A DNA stretch of 64,000 nt from Pseudorhodoferax sp. Leaf265 (GCF_001422365.1 NZ_LMMT01000012.1:2712-66711); one strand, 5' to 3'. Numbered from the stretch's first letter, positions 9,319-18,046 are shown. Notes: generated by a model from the letters alone, not told the origin. Translations and numbers: made by a program.

Positions 9319-10797
9319 TCAGCGCCAGCCCAGCTCGCCCAGCAGGAACTGCGCCGCCGGCGGCGGCAGCGGTTCGCCGTCGAAGAACTGCGCCACGCCG
9401 CGCTCGACGACCAGCCGCCCGCCCTGCAGGTAGGCCACGCGCGTGGCCAGGCGGCGGGCCTGGCCCAGGTGGTGGGTGCTCATCACGAGCGTGACGCCGT
9501 CGGCGGCGAGGGCCTGCACCAGGGCCTCGATCTCGCGCTGCGCGCCCGGGTCCAGGCTGGCGGTGGGCTCGTCCAGGAACAGGATGTCGGGCTGCAGGCT
9601 CCAGGCCCGCGCGAGCCCCAGGCGTTGCTGCTGGCCGCCCGACAGCGTCCGTGCCGGCCGGTGGGCCTGCGCGAGCAGGCCCACGCGCGCGAGTGCCGCC
9701 TGGCAGCGCGCCTGGCGTTCGGCCGCGGGCACACCCGCCAGCCACAGGCCGACCCAGACATTGCGCCAGACCGAAAGGCGCAGCAGGAACGGCCGCTGGA
9801 ACACCATGGCGGCGCGTGGCAGGCGCCCCTCGGGCTGCAGCGCCAGGCGCGTGCAGCGGCCCTCGCAGGGCAGCAGGCCGTGCAGGGCTTGCAGCAAGGT
9901 GGTCTTGCCCGAGCCGTTGGCTCCGACCAGTACAAGGTGGTCGCCGCGCTGCAGCGTGAGCGAGATCTCATCCAGTGCCACGACGGTGCCGAACCGGACC
10001 GAGAGCTTCTCGGCCACGATGATCGGCGCCGCCGGCGCTGCGGGTGCCGCCCGCCGGTGCGCGGCCAAGGGCGGCGCGGGCTGCTGCGCCGGGTCCGGCG
10101 GCACCCGGCTGCCCAGCCAGTGCAGCAGGCCGATGGCGCCGTTGACGGCGCCCACCACGGCCAGCAGCACGCAGCCCAGCGCCAGCGCCAGCCCCAGATC
10201 GCCCTTGCTCGTCTCCAGCGCGATGGTGGTGGTCATCACGCGCGTGACGCCGGCGATGTTGCCGCCCACGATCATCACGGCGCCGACCTCGGCGATGGCG
10301 CGCGCGAAGGCCGTCAGCAGCACGGTGGCCACGCCCAGCCGGTCGTGCACCAGCATCAGCAGTGCCGCGGCGAAGGGCCGCGCGCCCCCTGCGCGCAGTT
10401 GGTCGCCACCCTCGGCCAGCGCCGCCAGCACGAGCCGGCGCGTGAGGGCCGCGATCAAGGGCGTGACGAGCACGCTCTGCGCCACCACCATGGCGGTCGG
10501 CGTGAAGAGGATGCCGAGCGCACCCAGCGGCCCCGAGCGCGAGAGCAGCAGGTACACCAGCAGGCCCACCACCACCGCCGGCAAGGCCAGCAGCGTGTTG
10601 AGCAGCCAGACCAGCAGCCCCTGTCCGGGAAACCGCGCCACCGCGAGCCAGGCACCCAGCAGCAACCCGACCAGCGCGCCCACGGCCGTGGCCATGCCGC
10701 TGATGCGCAGCGAGAGCGCCGTGATGCCCAGCAGTTCGGGGTCGGCGTTGAGGACGAGTTGCCAGGCCAGCGCCCAGCTGTCGGTGAGGGTGTGCAT
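9319..10797 (-). CDS. tupBC: tungstate-type ABC transporter, fused permease and ATPase
   Basis: One 492-residue protein joins two normally separate subunits. Residues 1-235 are a BPD_transp_1 permease with five or six hydrophobic helices and AFARAIAEVGAVMIVGGNI, the EAA-loop sequence typical of TupB. A Pro/Ala linker (about 236-262) leads to an ATPase with Walker A GANGSGKTTLL, signature LSGGQQQRLGLARA and Walker B DILFLDEPTASLD (TupC). It lies 36 bp downstream of fdhD on the same strand, at the end of the formate dehydrogenase operon. The matching binding protein, tupA, is encoded at 23.1-23.9 kb. Tungstate rather than molybdate is inferred from the TupA partner and the FDH context. Confidence 0.88.
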   Translation of the reverse strand: MHTLTDSWALAWQLVLNADPELLGITALSLRISGMATAVGALVGLLLGAWLAVARFPGQGLLVWLLNTLLALPAVVVGLLVYLLLSRSGPLGALGILFTPTAMVVAQSVLVTPLIAALTRRLVLAALAEGGDQLRAGGARPFAAALLMLVHDRLGVATVLLTAFARAIAEVGAVMIVGGNIAGVTRVMTTTIALETSKGDLGLALALGCVLLAVVGAVNGAIGLLHWLGSRVPPDPAQQPAPPLAAHRRAAPAAPAAPIIVAEKLSVRFGTVVALDEISLTLQRGDHLVLVGANGSGKTTLLQALHGLLPCEGRCTRLALQPEGRLPRAAMVFQRPFLLRLSVWRNVWVGLWLAGVPAAERQARCQAALARVGLLAQAHRPARTLSGGQQQRLGLARAWSLQPDILFLDEPTASLDPGAQREIEALVQALAADGVTLVMSTHHLGQARRLATRVAYLQGGRLVVERGVAQFFDGEPLPPPAAQFLLGELGWR

Positions 10798-10833
10798 CGC
10801 GGGGCCGCATTGTCGGCGCAGCCGCGCCGCCGC

Positions 10834-11658
10834 TCAGGCCGGGGCGGGGCCGGCCGCCTGCGGCTCGGCGTCGAAGCGCGCAAGGCCCGTGTAGCACAGG
10901 AAGTGCCGGTTGGCCGCGCGGCCGAACAGGCACATGCCCAGGCGCGTGGCCAGGTCGTGGCCCATGGCCGTCACACCGTTGCGCGAGACCACGATGGGCA
11001 CGCCCATCTGCGCGGCCTTGATCACCATCTCGCTGGTCAGCCGGCCGGTGGTGAAGAAGACCTTGTCGGCCCCGCCCACGCCGTGCACCAGCATCCAGCC
11101 GGCGATGGTGTCGATGGCGTTGTGGCGGCCCACGTCCTCGGCGAAGACCAGCATGCGGCCCCCTTGGAACAGCGCGCAGCCGTGCACCGAGCCGGCCCGG
11201 CGGTGCACGGTGTCGCGCTGCTTCAGGCTGTCCAGCAGTGCGTAGAGCTGGCGCTGCGTGATGCGCGCGGCCCGTGCGTCGGGCAGTTGCAGACCGTCCA
11301 GGGCGCCCATGGCCTCGCCGAACACCGTGCCCTGGCCGCAGCCCGTGGTGACGATGCGGTGCGCCGTGCGTGCCTCCAGGTCGGCCAGCCCCGCGCGCGT
11401 GCGCACGGCCGCGGCATCGACTTCCCAGTCGACGCTGATGGCCTGCACGTCGCCAAGCCCGGCGATGAGACGCTGGTTGAGCAGGTAGCCCAGCACCAGC
11501 AGCTCGGGCTGGGCGCCCAGCGTCATCAGGGTGACGAGTTCACGCTTGTCCACGAACACCGTCAGCGGCCGTTCGGCCGGGATCTCGATGGTGCGGCGCT
11601 CGCCGTGCTGGTCGAGGATCTCGATGCGGCGCAGCAGCGGCGCGCCCGCCTGCGTCAT
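10834..11658 (-). CDS. fdhD: formate dehydrogenase accessory sulfurtransferase FdhD
   Basis: A 274-residue cytoplasmic protein needed to sulfurate the bis-MGD cofactor before it enters formate dehydrogenase. Recognisable segments are RPLTVFVDKRELVTLMTLGA near residue 30, VTTGCGQGTVFGE near residue 105, and the C-terminal core VFAEDVGRHNAIDTIAGWML with FFTTGRLTSEMVIKAAQMG (FdhD hallmark). Only one Cys is present in the TTGCGQG loop where E. coli FdhD has a CxxC pair. The start at 11656-11658 (MTQAGAP) is chosen because the longer frame upstream adds Arg-rich sequence unlike the family. Gene order FDH-fdhD-tupBC supports the function. Confidence 0.95.
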   Translation of the reverse strand: MTQAGAPLLRRIEILDQHGERRTIEIPAERPLTVFVDKRELVTLMTLGAQPELLVLGYLLNQRLIAGLGDVQAISVDWEVDAAAVRTRAGLADLEARTAHRIVTTGCGQGTVFGEAMGALDGLQLPDARAARITQRQLYALLDSLKQRDTVHRRAGSVHGCALFQGGRMLVFAEDVGRHNAIDTIAGWMLVHGVGGADKVFFTTGRLTSEMVIKAAQMGVPIVVSRNGVTAMGHDLATRLGMCLFGRAANRHFLCYTGLARFDAEPQAAGPAPA

Positions 11659-11738
11659 GCGCGGGGCGCCGGGCAGCGGGCTGTGCGTGGCGCTGGCTTC
11701 GAACCCGCGCGCGGCAGGCGCGTCCCCGTCCTGCGCGT

Positions 11739-12110
11739 TCAGGGCTTGGTCCCCGCGGCGGCGGGTTGCGTGGTGTTGTGCGGCGTGGCCGCCGTCTGGG
11801 GTGGCGAATGCGCACCGGCGGCCTCGATCGGCTTGGGCTCGGGGGGCACGTAATTGAAGGCGCCCGGATCGCTGCAGGGTGGCGTGGGCGTCGGCTGCAA
11901 GGCCTTGCCCTCGGCGCGCGCGTGCGCGAGGTAGCCGGCGGCCACCCGGTCCATGGCCTGGCACAGCTGGTAGGCCGCGACCTTGTCGGACCAGGCCGTG
12001 CGTGCCGCGGTCTCGGCCGCCTTGGCCTTGGCTTCGTCCGACAGCGGGGGCAGTTTGGCCGAGGCAGCGCCGGCGGCGAGGGCGAGGACCAGCAGGGCGG
12101 TGTGTCTCAT
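11739..12110 (-). CDS. small exported protein of the formate dehydrogenase locus
   Basis: A 123-residue protein with a clear signal peptide (MRHTALLVLALAAGAASA). The mature part has a charged helix (DEAKAKAAETAARTAWSDKV) with one Cys in YQLCQAMDR, then a Pro-rich tail with a second Cys (TPPCSDPGAFNYVPP). I do not recognise a named domain. It sits between the gamma subunit gene (19 bp upstream) and fdhD (80 bp downstream), so it belongs to the FDH operon and probably acts in the periplasm on the enzyme or its electron path. The two cysteines could form a disulfide. Confidence 0.75.
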   Translation of the reverse strand: MRHTALLVLALAAGAASAKLPPLSDEAKAKAAETAARTAWSDKVAAYQLCQAMDRVAAGYLAHARAEGKALQPTPTPPCSDPGAFNYVPPEPKPIEAAGAHSPPQTAATPHNTTQPAAAGTKP

Positions 12111-12129
12111 GGCAATCTCCGGGGGCAGC

Positions 12130-13275
12130 TCATGCCTGGCGGGTCTGGGGCAGGGTGTCCCTGGCGGCCGGGTCGCCCGAGCGCTGCGCGGGAATCTTGC
12201 CGGCCCGGATGTCCTCGTACCAGAGCGCATGGTGTTCCTGGGCCCAGGCCTCGCTGACGTAACCCTTGCGCATGGCCGTATAGGCGCCGCGCATGCCCAG
12301 GGTCCCCAGGTAGATGTGGCCGAAGAAGGCGCACAGCATCAGCACCGCGCCCGTGGCGTGGAACATGTGGGCGATCTGCATGGTGCCGCGCGTGTAGGCC
12401 AGGTTGGGCACGAGGTGGTCCAGCACCAGGCCGGAGAGCACCACGGTCAGGCCCAGCACGAACACGCCACCCCAGAAGATGCCCTTCTCGCCGGCGTTGA
12501 AGCGGTGCGAAGGCACCTCGTGGCCCGAGAACATGCCGCCCGCCTTCTTGACCCAGGTCCAGTCCTCGCGGCGCGGCAGGTTGTCCTTCACGAAGGTGAA
12601 GAAGATCACCAGCAGCGAGACGGCGAACAGCGGCCCGACGAAGTTGTGCAGCGTCTTGAGCCAGTAGGTGATGAGGCCGAACACCGTGTGCCCCATCCAA
12701 GGCAGCAGCAGGAACTTGCCGAAGGCCATGACGATGCCCGAGACGCCCAGCAGCACAAAGGCGATGGCGTTGAGCCAGTGCGCGGCGCGCTCGAAGGGTG
12801 TGAAGCGCTCGATGCGCCGGCCGCCTTCCGCGCTGGCATGCCCCATGCTGCCGCGTCCGAAGTAGAACAGCGCGATGGCCACCAGTGCGATCAGCATCAG
12901 CGCGCCACCGTAGGGAATGATGAAGCGGTTGCGCACCTGCCGCCAGGCTTCACCGGCCGTGGCGTAGTCCACGCCCGGGTAGCGTTCGAAGCGCTGGATC
13001 AGCACGCCCGTCTCCAGGCCGGGCACCTGGGTCACGCCCGCGGTCTCGCCCGAGTTGCGCACGCCACGCCAGAACGGCGCGTTGTTGCCGGGCTGGGATT
13101 TCGCGCGCGCAGCGTTGCTGTCGTCGGCCTTGGGCTCGGCCGGTGCCACGAAGCCGGGTGGCGGGCCGTTCGACGCCGTGGCGGCGGGTGGAGTGGCCGG
13201 GTCCGGGGCCTGGGCCCAGGCGCTCGCCGCGCCCAGCAGGGTGACCGCGAGCCAGCGGGAAAGCGCCTTGTTCAT
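12130..13275 (-). CDS. formate dehydrogenase gamma subunit, cytochrome b
   Basis: A 381-residue membrane subunit that passes electrons from the iron-sulfur subunit to quinone. It starts with a signal peptide (LSRWLAVTLLGAASAWAQA), a Pro/Ala-rich periplasmic stretch to about residue 95, and one helix (IIPYGGALMLIALVAIALFY), then the FdnI-like four-helix haem b domain: RFTPFERAAHWLNAIAFVLL (His ligand), TYWLKTLHNFVGPLF, a cytoplasmic loop RREDWTWVKKAGG, and AHMFHATGAVLMLCAFFGHI. The C-terminal GYVSEAWAQEHHALWYEDI is typical of this family. The N-terminal extension of about 100 residues is normal for the Burkholderiales form. Fourth from the start of the operon. Confidence 0.93.
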   Translation of the reverse strand: MNKALSRWLAVTLLGAASAWAQAPDPATPPAATASNGPPPGFVAPAEPKADDSNAARAKSQPGNNAPFWRGVRNSGETAGVTQVPGLETGVLIQRFERYPGVDYATAGEAWRQVRNRFIIPYGGALMLIALVAIALFYFGRGSMGHASAEGGRRIERFTPFERAAHWLNAIAFVLLGVSGIVMAFGKFLLLPWMGHTVFGLITYWLKTLHNFVGPLFAVSLLVIFFTFVKDNLPRREDWTWVKKAGGMFSGHEVPSHRFNAGEKGIFWGGVFVLGLTVVLSGLVLDHLVPNLAYTRGTMQIAHMFHATGAVLMLCAFFGHIYLGTLGMRGAYTAMRKGYVSEAWAQEHHALWYEDIRAGKIPAQRSGDPAARDTLPQTRQA

Positions 13276-13297
13276 GGTCGGGGCCTTTGCATGGGGG

Positions 13298-13531
13298 TCA
13301 GGGCAGCCGCAGATACTCGTTCTGGCCGCGGTTGCGCTGCTTGATCTGTTCGTCCCAGCTGGCCTGGTCGCCGACCTTCCAGCCCGGTGCGCTGAAGCCG
13401 GTCTGCGGGCCATTCCATGCCGGCGTGCTGTTGCCATGGCTGGTGCCGGCATGCTGGGGCTTCTCGCCGCAGCCGCCGAGCAGCAGCGCGGCGGCTGCCA
13501 GCGCGGTACAGAGCAGGGGTGTGCGCGTCAT
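13298..13531 (-). CDS. small lipoprotein of the formate dehydrogenase operon
   Basis: A 77-residue lipoprotein. MTRTPLLCTALAAAALLLGGCGEK has a lipobox LGGC with Cys near residue 21. The mature region ends with WKVGDQASWDEQIKQRNRGQ and NEYLRLP. Its ATG overlaps the stop of the beta-subunit gene by one base (TGATG at 13529-13533), so it is translationally coupled to the FDH iron-sulfur subunit, and the gamma subunit follows 22 bp later. No assigned function; the fixed position inside the operon suggests a small accessory protein of the periplasmic FDH complex. Confidence 0.8.
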   Translation of the reverse strand: MTRTPLLCTALAAAALLLGGCGEKPQHAGTSHGNSTPAWNGPQTGFSAPGWKVGDQASWDEQIKQRNRGQNEYLRLP

Positions 13532-14124
13532 CACTTGCTCGGCTTTCCGTAGGCCGTGCCCCAGCCCCAGACTTCGCTGCCCTTGCCGCGGTGCAGCACG
13601 CGGGTGCGGAAGATGTCGGCCACCACGTCGCCGTCGCCGCCCAGCAAGGCCTTGGTCGAGCACATCTCGGCGCAGGCCGGCAGCTTGCCTTCGGACAGCC
13701 GGTTGCGGCCGTACTTCTCGAGCTCGGCGGCGCTGCCGTGCTCTTCCGGGCCACCGGCGCAGAAGGTGCACTTGTCCATCTTGCCGCGCAGGCCGAAGGT
13801 GCCGTTGCTCGGGAACTGCGGCGCGCCGAACGGGCAGGCGTAGCTGCAGTAGCCGCAGCCGATGCACACATCCTTGTCGTGCAGCACCACGCCCTCGTCG
13901 GTGCGGTAGAAGCAGTCCACCGGGCACACCGCCATGCAGGGCGCGTCGCTGCAATGCATGCAGGCCACCGAGATGCTCTTCTCGCCGGGCTGGCCATCGC
14001 CCATGGTGACCACGCGGCGCCGGTTCACGCCCCAGGGCACATCGTTCTCGGCCTTGCAGGCCGTGACGCAGCCGTTGCACTCGATGCAGCGCTCCGAGTC
14101 GCAGATGAATTTCATGCGTGCCAT
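13531..14124 (-). CDS. fdh3B: formate dehydrogenase (FDH3-type) beta subunit, 4Fe-4S
   Basis: A 197-residue iron-sulfur electron-transfer subunit. Four cysteine groups for 4Fe-4S clusters are visible: CIECNGCVTACK (residues about 13-24), CMHCSDAPCMAVCP (about 55-68), CIGCGYCSYACP (about 87-98), and CTFC with CAEMC further on. The sequence from FICDSERCIECNGCVTACKA is typical of FDH3-type beta subunits. There is no C-terminal membrane anchor of the FdnH kind, so attachment depends on the gamma subunit. It begins 10 bp after the alpha subunit gene and overlaps the downstream lipoprotein gene. Confidence 0.96.
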   Translation of the reverse strand: MARMKFICDSERCIECNGCVTACKAENDVPWGVNRRRVVTMGDGQPGEKSISVACMHCSDAPCMAVCPVDCFYRTDEGVVLHDKDVCIGCGYCSYACPFGAPQFPSNGTFGLRGKMDKCTFCAGGPEEHGSAAELEKYGRNRLSEGKLPACAEMCSTKALLGGDGDVVADIFRTRVLHRGKGSEVWGWGTAYGKPSK

Positions 14125-14134
14125 GGTGGATTCC

Positions 14135-17110
14135 TTATGCGGCCTTCTCGATCTGGCACACGGTGGTCTTGGTTTCCTGCATCATCGTGACGCTGTCGTA
14201 GCCATAGGTGGTGGCGGTGTTGATGGCCTCGCCGCGCACGATGGGCATGGCGCCCTCGGGGTAGTACTTGGCCAGGTCCATGCCGCCCCAGCGGCCCGAG
14301 AAGTGGAAGGGCAGGAACACGGTGCCCGCGTCCACGCGCTCGGTGACCAGGGCCCGCACCTTCAGGCCCTTGAAGTCGGGCAGGGCCGCCATGGGCGGGG
14401 TCTTGACCCAGACCTCGTCCCCGTTGCGGATGCCGCGGTCGTTGGCTGCGCGCGGGTTGATCTCCACGAACATCTCCTGCTGCAGCTCGGCCAGCCAGGG
14501 GTTGGAGCGGGTTTCCTCGCCGCCGCCCTCGTACTCGACGAGCCGGCCCGAGGTCATGACCAGCGGGAAGGTCTTGCCGATGTCCTTGTTCTGCTCCTGC
14601 ACCGTCTTGTACAGCGTGGGCAGGCGCCAGAAGGCCTTCTTGTCGTCGTGCGTGGGGTACTTGGCGACGAGGTCGGCGCGCGTGCTGTACAGCGGCTCGC
14701 GGTGCTGCGGGATCGGGTCGGGGAAGTTCCAGACCACGGCGCGCGCCTTCGCGTTGCCGAAGGGGTGGCAGCCATGGTTCTTCATGGCCACGCGGATGAT
14801 GGCGCCGGTCGGATCAGTCTTCCAGTTCTTGCCCTCGGCCGCCTTCTGCTCGACCTCGCTGAGCTCGCCCCACCAGCCCAGCTTCTTGAGCAGCAGGTGG
14901 TCGAACTCGGGGTAGCCGGTGGTGAGGTCTGCGCCCTTGCTGGTGGAGCCGTCGGCCGCGAGCAGCGAGACGCCCTCGCGTTCCACGCCGAAGTTCGCGC
15001 GGAAGTTGCCGCCGCCGTCCATCACGTGCAGGCTGGTGTCGTACAGGTTGGCGGTGCCGGGGTGCTTCATTTCCGGCGTGCCCCAGCACGGCCAGGGCAG
15101 GCCGAAGTAGTCGCCGTCCAGCGCGTAGCCGGTCTCCTTGTCGATGCCGCCCTTGGCGCGCAGCGTCTTCACGTCGAAGACGTTCATGTTGCGCATGTGG
15201 GCCTTCAGGCGCTCGGGGCTCTGCCCGGTGTAGCCGATGGTCCAGACGCACTTGTTGATCTCGCGCAGGATGTCCTCGGGCACGGGCTCGTCCATGCCCT
15301 TGACCTTCTGCATCTTGTAGTTCTTGACCAGCTCCTTGGCAAAGCCCAGCTTCTCGGCCAGCTGGTACATGATCATGTGGTCGCTGCGGCTTTCCCACAG
15401 CGGCTCGATGACCTTCTCGCGCCACTGGATCGAGCGGTTGGACGCCGTGCACGAGCCGCTGGTCTCGAACTGCGTGGTGGCCGGCAGCAGGTACACGGCG
15501 CGGTTCGGGTTCAGGTCGCCCGCCTGGCCGGGCATGGCCGCCATCGCGGCCGTGGCACTGGGGAACGGGTCGACGACGACCAGCAGGTCGAGCTTGTCCA
15601 GCGCCTTCTTCATCTCCAGGCCGCGTGTCTGCGAGTTCGGCGCGTGGCCCCAGAAGAACAGGCCGCGCAGATTGCTGTCCTGGTCGATCAGCTCGTTCTT
15701 CTCGAGCACGCCGTCGATCCAGCGCGACACCGTCATGCCGGGCTTGGTCATCATGCCCGGCGCGTACTGCTGCTTGATCCACTCGAAGTCCACGCCCCAG
15801 GTGGCGGCGAAGTGCTTGAACGCGCCTTCGGCCAGGCCGTAGTAGCCGGGCAGCGAATCGGGGTTGGGGCCGACGTCGGTGGCGCCCTGCACGTTGTCGT
15901 GGCCGCGGAAGATGTTGGCGCCGCCGCCGGACTTGCCGATGTTGCCCAGCGCCAGCTGCAGGATGCACGAGGCACGCACCATGGCGTTGCCGATGGTGTG
16001 CTGCGTCTGGCCCATGCACCACACCAGCGTGCTGGGCCGGTTCTCGGCCATGATCCGCGCGACCTTGAGCGTGGTGGCCTCGTCGACGCCGCAGACCTCC
16101 TGCACCTTGTCCGGCGTCCATTTGGCCATGACCTCTTCGCGCACCTTGTCCAGGCCGTAGACGCGGTCCTCGACGTACTTCTTGTCCTCCCAGCCGTTCT
16201 TGAACACCTGGTAGAGCACGCCGAACAGGAAGGCGATGTCGGTGCCCGAGCGGATGCGCACGTACTCGTCGGCCTTGGCCGCCGTGCGCGTGAAGCGCGG
16301 GTCTACCACGATCACCTTGCAGCCCGTCTCCTTGGCATGCAGCAGGTGCAGCATGGACACCGGGTGCGCCTCGGCGGCGTTCGAGCCGATGTACAGCGCC
16401 GCCTTGGCGTTCTGCATGTCGTTGTAGGAGTTGGTCATCGCGCCATACCCCCAGGTGTTCGCGACGCCGGCCACCGTGGTGCTGTGGCAGATGCGCGCCT
16501 GGTGGTCGGTGTTGTTGCTGCCCCAGAACGACAGCCACTTGCGCAGCAGGTAGGCCTGCTCGTTGTTGTGCTTGGAGGAGCCGACGACGAAGATCGAATC
16601 GGGGCCGCTGGCCTTCTTGAGCTCCAGCATCTTGGCGCTGATCTCGCCCAGCGCCTGGTCCCAGCCGATGCGCTCGTACTTGCCGTTGACGAGCTTCATC
16701 GGGTACTTCAGGCGGAACTCGCCATGCCCGTGCTCGCGCAGTGCCGCGCCCTTGGCGCAGTGCGCGCCCATGTTGATTGGGGAGTCGAACACGGGCTCCT
16801 GGCGCACCCACACGCCGTTCTCGACCACCGCGTCCACCGCGCAGCCCACCGAGCAGTGGCCGCAGACCGTGCGCTTGACCTCGACCTTGCCCTTGCCGAC
16901 GGCGGGTGCGTCGGCCGCCGCCTCGACCTTCTTGACCAGCGTGAGCTGCGAGGCCGCGATGCCGGCGCCCACGCCCAGGCCGGAGCGGCGCAGGAAGGCA
17001 CGGCGGTCGACGGTGGGCACCGCGTGGGACAGCCCGCGCGCGAGCTGGGCCACCAGGCCCGAGGACAGGTGCACCGGGTGCGTGGTGGAAGACTTGCGGG
17101 TGAGCAACAT
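14135..17110 (-). CDS. fdhA: formate dehydrogenase alpha subunit, Mo/W-bis-MGD, TAT-exported
   Basis: A 991-residue catalytic subunit oxidising formate to CO2. DRRAFLRRSGLGVGAG (residues about 35-50) is a twin-arginine signal, so the enzyme faces the periplasm. VCGHCSVGCAVDAVVENG near residue 82 and a later Cys in GAHCAKGAAL bind a 4Fe-4S cluster. The metal ligand is Cys208 (HQARICHST; codon TGC at 16487-16489), where E. coli FdnG has selenocysteine. The following His and the downstream Arg of the molybdopterin fold are conserved. Length matches respiratory FDHs. The first gene of the unit is the TAT-signal peptide gene 19 bp upstream; beta, gamma, fdhD and tupBC follow. Symbol use varies among organisms. 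Confidence 0.96.
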   Translation of the reverse strand: MLLTRKSSTTHPVHLSSGLVAQLARGLSHAVPTVDRRAFLRRSGLGVGAGIAASQLTLVKKVEAAADAPAVGKGKVEVKRTVCGHCSVGCAVDAVVENGVWVRQEPVFDSPINMGAHCAKGAALREHGHGEFRLKYPMKLVNGKYERIGWDQALGEISAKMLELKKASGPDSIFVVGSSKHNNEQAYLLRKWLSFWGSNNTDHQARICHSTTVAGVANTWGYGAMTNSYNDMQNAKAALYIGSNAAEAHPVSMLHLLHAKETGCKVIVVDPRFTRTAAKADEYVRIRSGTDIAFLFGVLYQVFKNGWEDKKYVEDRVYGLDKVREEVMAKWTPDKVQEVCGVDEATTLKVARIMAENRPSTLVWCMGQTQHTIGNAMVRASCILQLALGNIGKSGGGANIFRGHDNVQGATDVGPNPDSLPGYYGLAEGAFKHFAATWGVDFEWIKQQYAPGMMTKPGMTVSRWIDGVLEKNELIDQDSNLRGLFFWGHAPNSQTRGLEMKKALDKLDLLVVVDPFPSATAAMAAMPGQAGDLNPNRAVYLLPATTQFETSGSCTASNRSIQWREKVIEPLWESRSDHMIMYQLAEKLGFAKELVKNYKMQKVKGMDEPVPEDILREINKCVWTIGYTGQSPERLKAHMRNMNVFDVKTLRAKGGIDKETGYALDGDYFGLPWPCWGTPEMKHPGTANLYDTSLHVMDGGGNFRANFGVEREGVSLLAADGSTSKGADLTTGYPEFDHLLLKKLGWWGELSEVEQKAAEGKNWKTDPTGAIIRVAMKNHGCHPFGNAKARAVVWNFPDPIPQHREPLYSTRADLVAKYPTHDDKKAFWRLPTLYKTVQEQNKDIGKTFPLVMTSGRLVEYEGGGEETRSNPWLAELQQEMFVEINPRAANDRGIRNGDEVWVKTPPMAALPDFKGLKVRALVTERVDAGTVFLPFHFSGRWGGMDLAKYYPEGAMPIVRGEAINTATTYGYDSVTMMQETKTTVCQIEKAA

Positions 17111-17129
17111 GGCGGGCTCCTCCTGCGGC

Positions 17130-17354
17130 TCAGACCCGCGCGGTCTGGTAGTAGCGCTTCACGTGGTCCGTGAGCTGGTAGCCCGAGCCGGCAGGCTGCG
17201 GTGCCGCTGGGGCGGCAGGTGCCGTACTGCGCACGGCGCCGGGCAGCACGGTGGCGGCCGCCGCGGCGACGCCCGCGACACCGACGCCCGCGAACACGGT
17301 GCGACGGGACAGGGCAGGCTGGCGCAATTCGCGCGAAGGGTTTGGCTTGGACAT
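17130..17354 (-). CDS. formate dehydrogenase region TAT target protein
   Basis: A 74-residue protein with a twin-arginine leader (LSRRTVFAGVGVAGVAAAAA) and a short mature part ending in YQLTDHVKRYYQTARV. This length, the TAT signal and the VKRYYxTAR ending match the known small family encoded immediately before formate dehydrogenase alpha genes. Its role is not established; it may help assembly or export of the alpha subunit. It is the first gene of the FDH operon, and its promoter lies in the 17355-17551 divergent region. Confidence 0.92.
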   Translation of the reverse strand: MSKPNPSRELRQPALSRRTVFAGVGVAGVAAAAATVLPGAVRSTAPAAPAAPQPAGSGYQLTDHVKRYYQTARV

Positions 17355-17551
17355 CTGGCTAACCTCTTTCCGGCGCGATGGCCGGGACAGCGACGCATAT
17401 TACCTTTGGAGCATAGGCCGCTCCCTTATTCCCGCATGCTGGGGATTGCCCCCATCCGCGGCGACGGCACGGCCAGGGCTACACTGCCGCGCATCGGCCG
17501 CACGGCACTGGCCGCCAACCGGCGCTGCGGCGCCGCGGAGTCTTTCCCACG
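17355..17551. promoter_or_regulatory. divergent promoter region of the formate dehydrogenase locus
   Basis: A 197-bp stretch separates the minus-strand FDH operon from the plus-strand accessory operon. It must hold both promoters. On the minus strand the AT-richest part, around 17397-17420, reads CTATGCTCC and TAATAT and is the best candidate for a -10 region. I see no clear -35, sigma-54 or ModE-type palindrome. It contains no gene. Confidence 0.45.
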
Positions 17552-18043
17552 GTGTTCTCGAACGAGCTTCCTCCTTGCATGCGCGTTGCGGTGCGCATCG
17601 ACCGCCTGCGGCAACCCAGCCGCTGGGAGGACTGGCGCTTCAGCATCGCCGAGGTTGTCCCCGATGACGGCGGCTTCGGCAGCGCCCCGCGGCTGCTGCG
17701 CGACGATGGCCGCTGCGCGCAGTGGCTCTTTCCCGACCTGCCAGTCACGCTGCACCGCGACGAGGCCGAGGGCTACTACCTCAACCTGAGTTCGGGCACC
17801 CCGGTCTGGTTCGTGATGTGGCGCACCGACCATGCCGACCCGTCGCGGGCCTGGCCCGAGGTCGTGACGCTTTCCTACAACGAGGCCGGCCGCTGGCTCG
17901 ACGCGCAGGAGCGCGTGGACAACTGCCCGCTGGACGAAGGCGTGCGCGCCGCGCTGCAGGACTTCGTCGACGCGCACTACCGGCCCGAGCCCAAGCGGCG
18001 CAAGCGCCCGGCGTCCTTCGTGGCGCCGCAGGAGCGGCGCTGA
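17552..18043 (+). CDS. DUF3305 domain-containing protein
   Basis: A 163-residue protein of the DUF3305 family: MRVAVRIDRLRQPSRWEDWR, then LPVTLHRDEAEGYYLNLSSG and a central PVWFVMWR segment, followed by VTLSYNEAGRWLDAQERVDN. It starts with GTG at 17552 (GGAG about 11 bases upstream); an in-frame ATG at 17579 is an alternative. Cytoplasmic, with no signal or membrane segment. DUF3305 and DUF3306 genes occur together at formate dehydrogenase loci and are of unknown function. First gene of the accessory operon, 3 bases before the DUF3306 start. Confidence 0.9.
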   Translation: MFSNELPPCMRVAVRIDRLRQPSRWEDWRFSIAEVVPDDGGFGSAPRLLRDDGRCAQWLFPDLPVTLHRDEAEGYYLNLSSGTPVWFVMWRTDHADPSRAWPEVVTLSYNEAGRWLDAQERVDNCPLDEGVRAALQDFVDAHYRPEPKRRKRPASFVAPQERR

Positions 18044-18046
18044 GCC

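Noticed and set aside
10834-11964. Longer FdhD reading frame
   Set aside because: The extra about 100 residues are Arg/Ala-rich, unlike any FdhD, and overlap the small periplasmic protein gene.
16487-16489. Selenocysteine at the formate dehydrogenase active site
   Set aside because: The codon is TGC for cysteine, and no in-frame TGA is present, so no selenocysteine insertion is needed.
13934-17173. Very long open frame of over 1000 codons antisense to the formate dehydrogenase alpha gene
   Set aside because: It has no recognisable protein features, and the opposite strand encodes an unmistakable molybdoenzyme. Long antisense frames are expected in GC-rich DNA.
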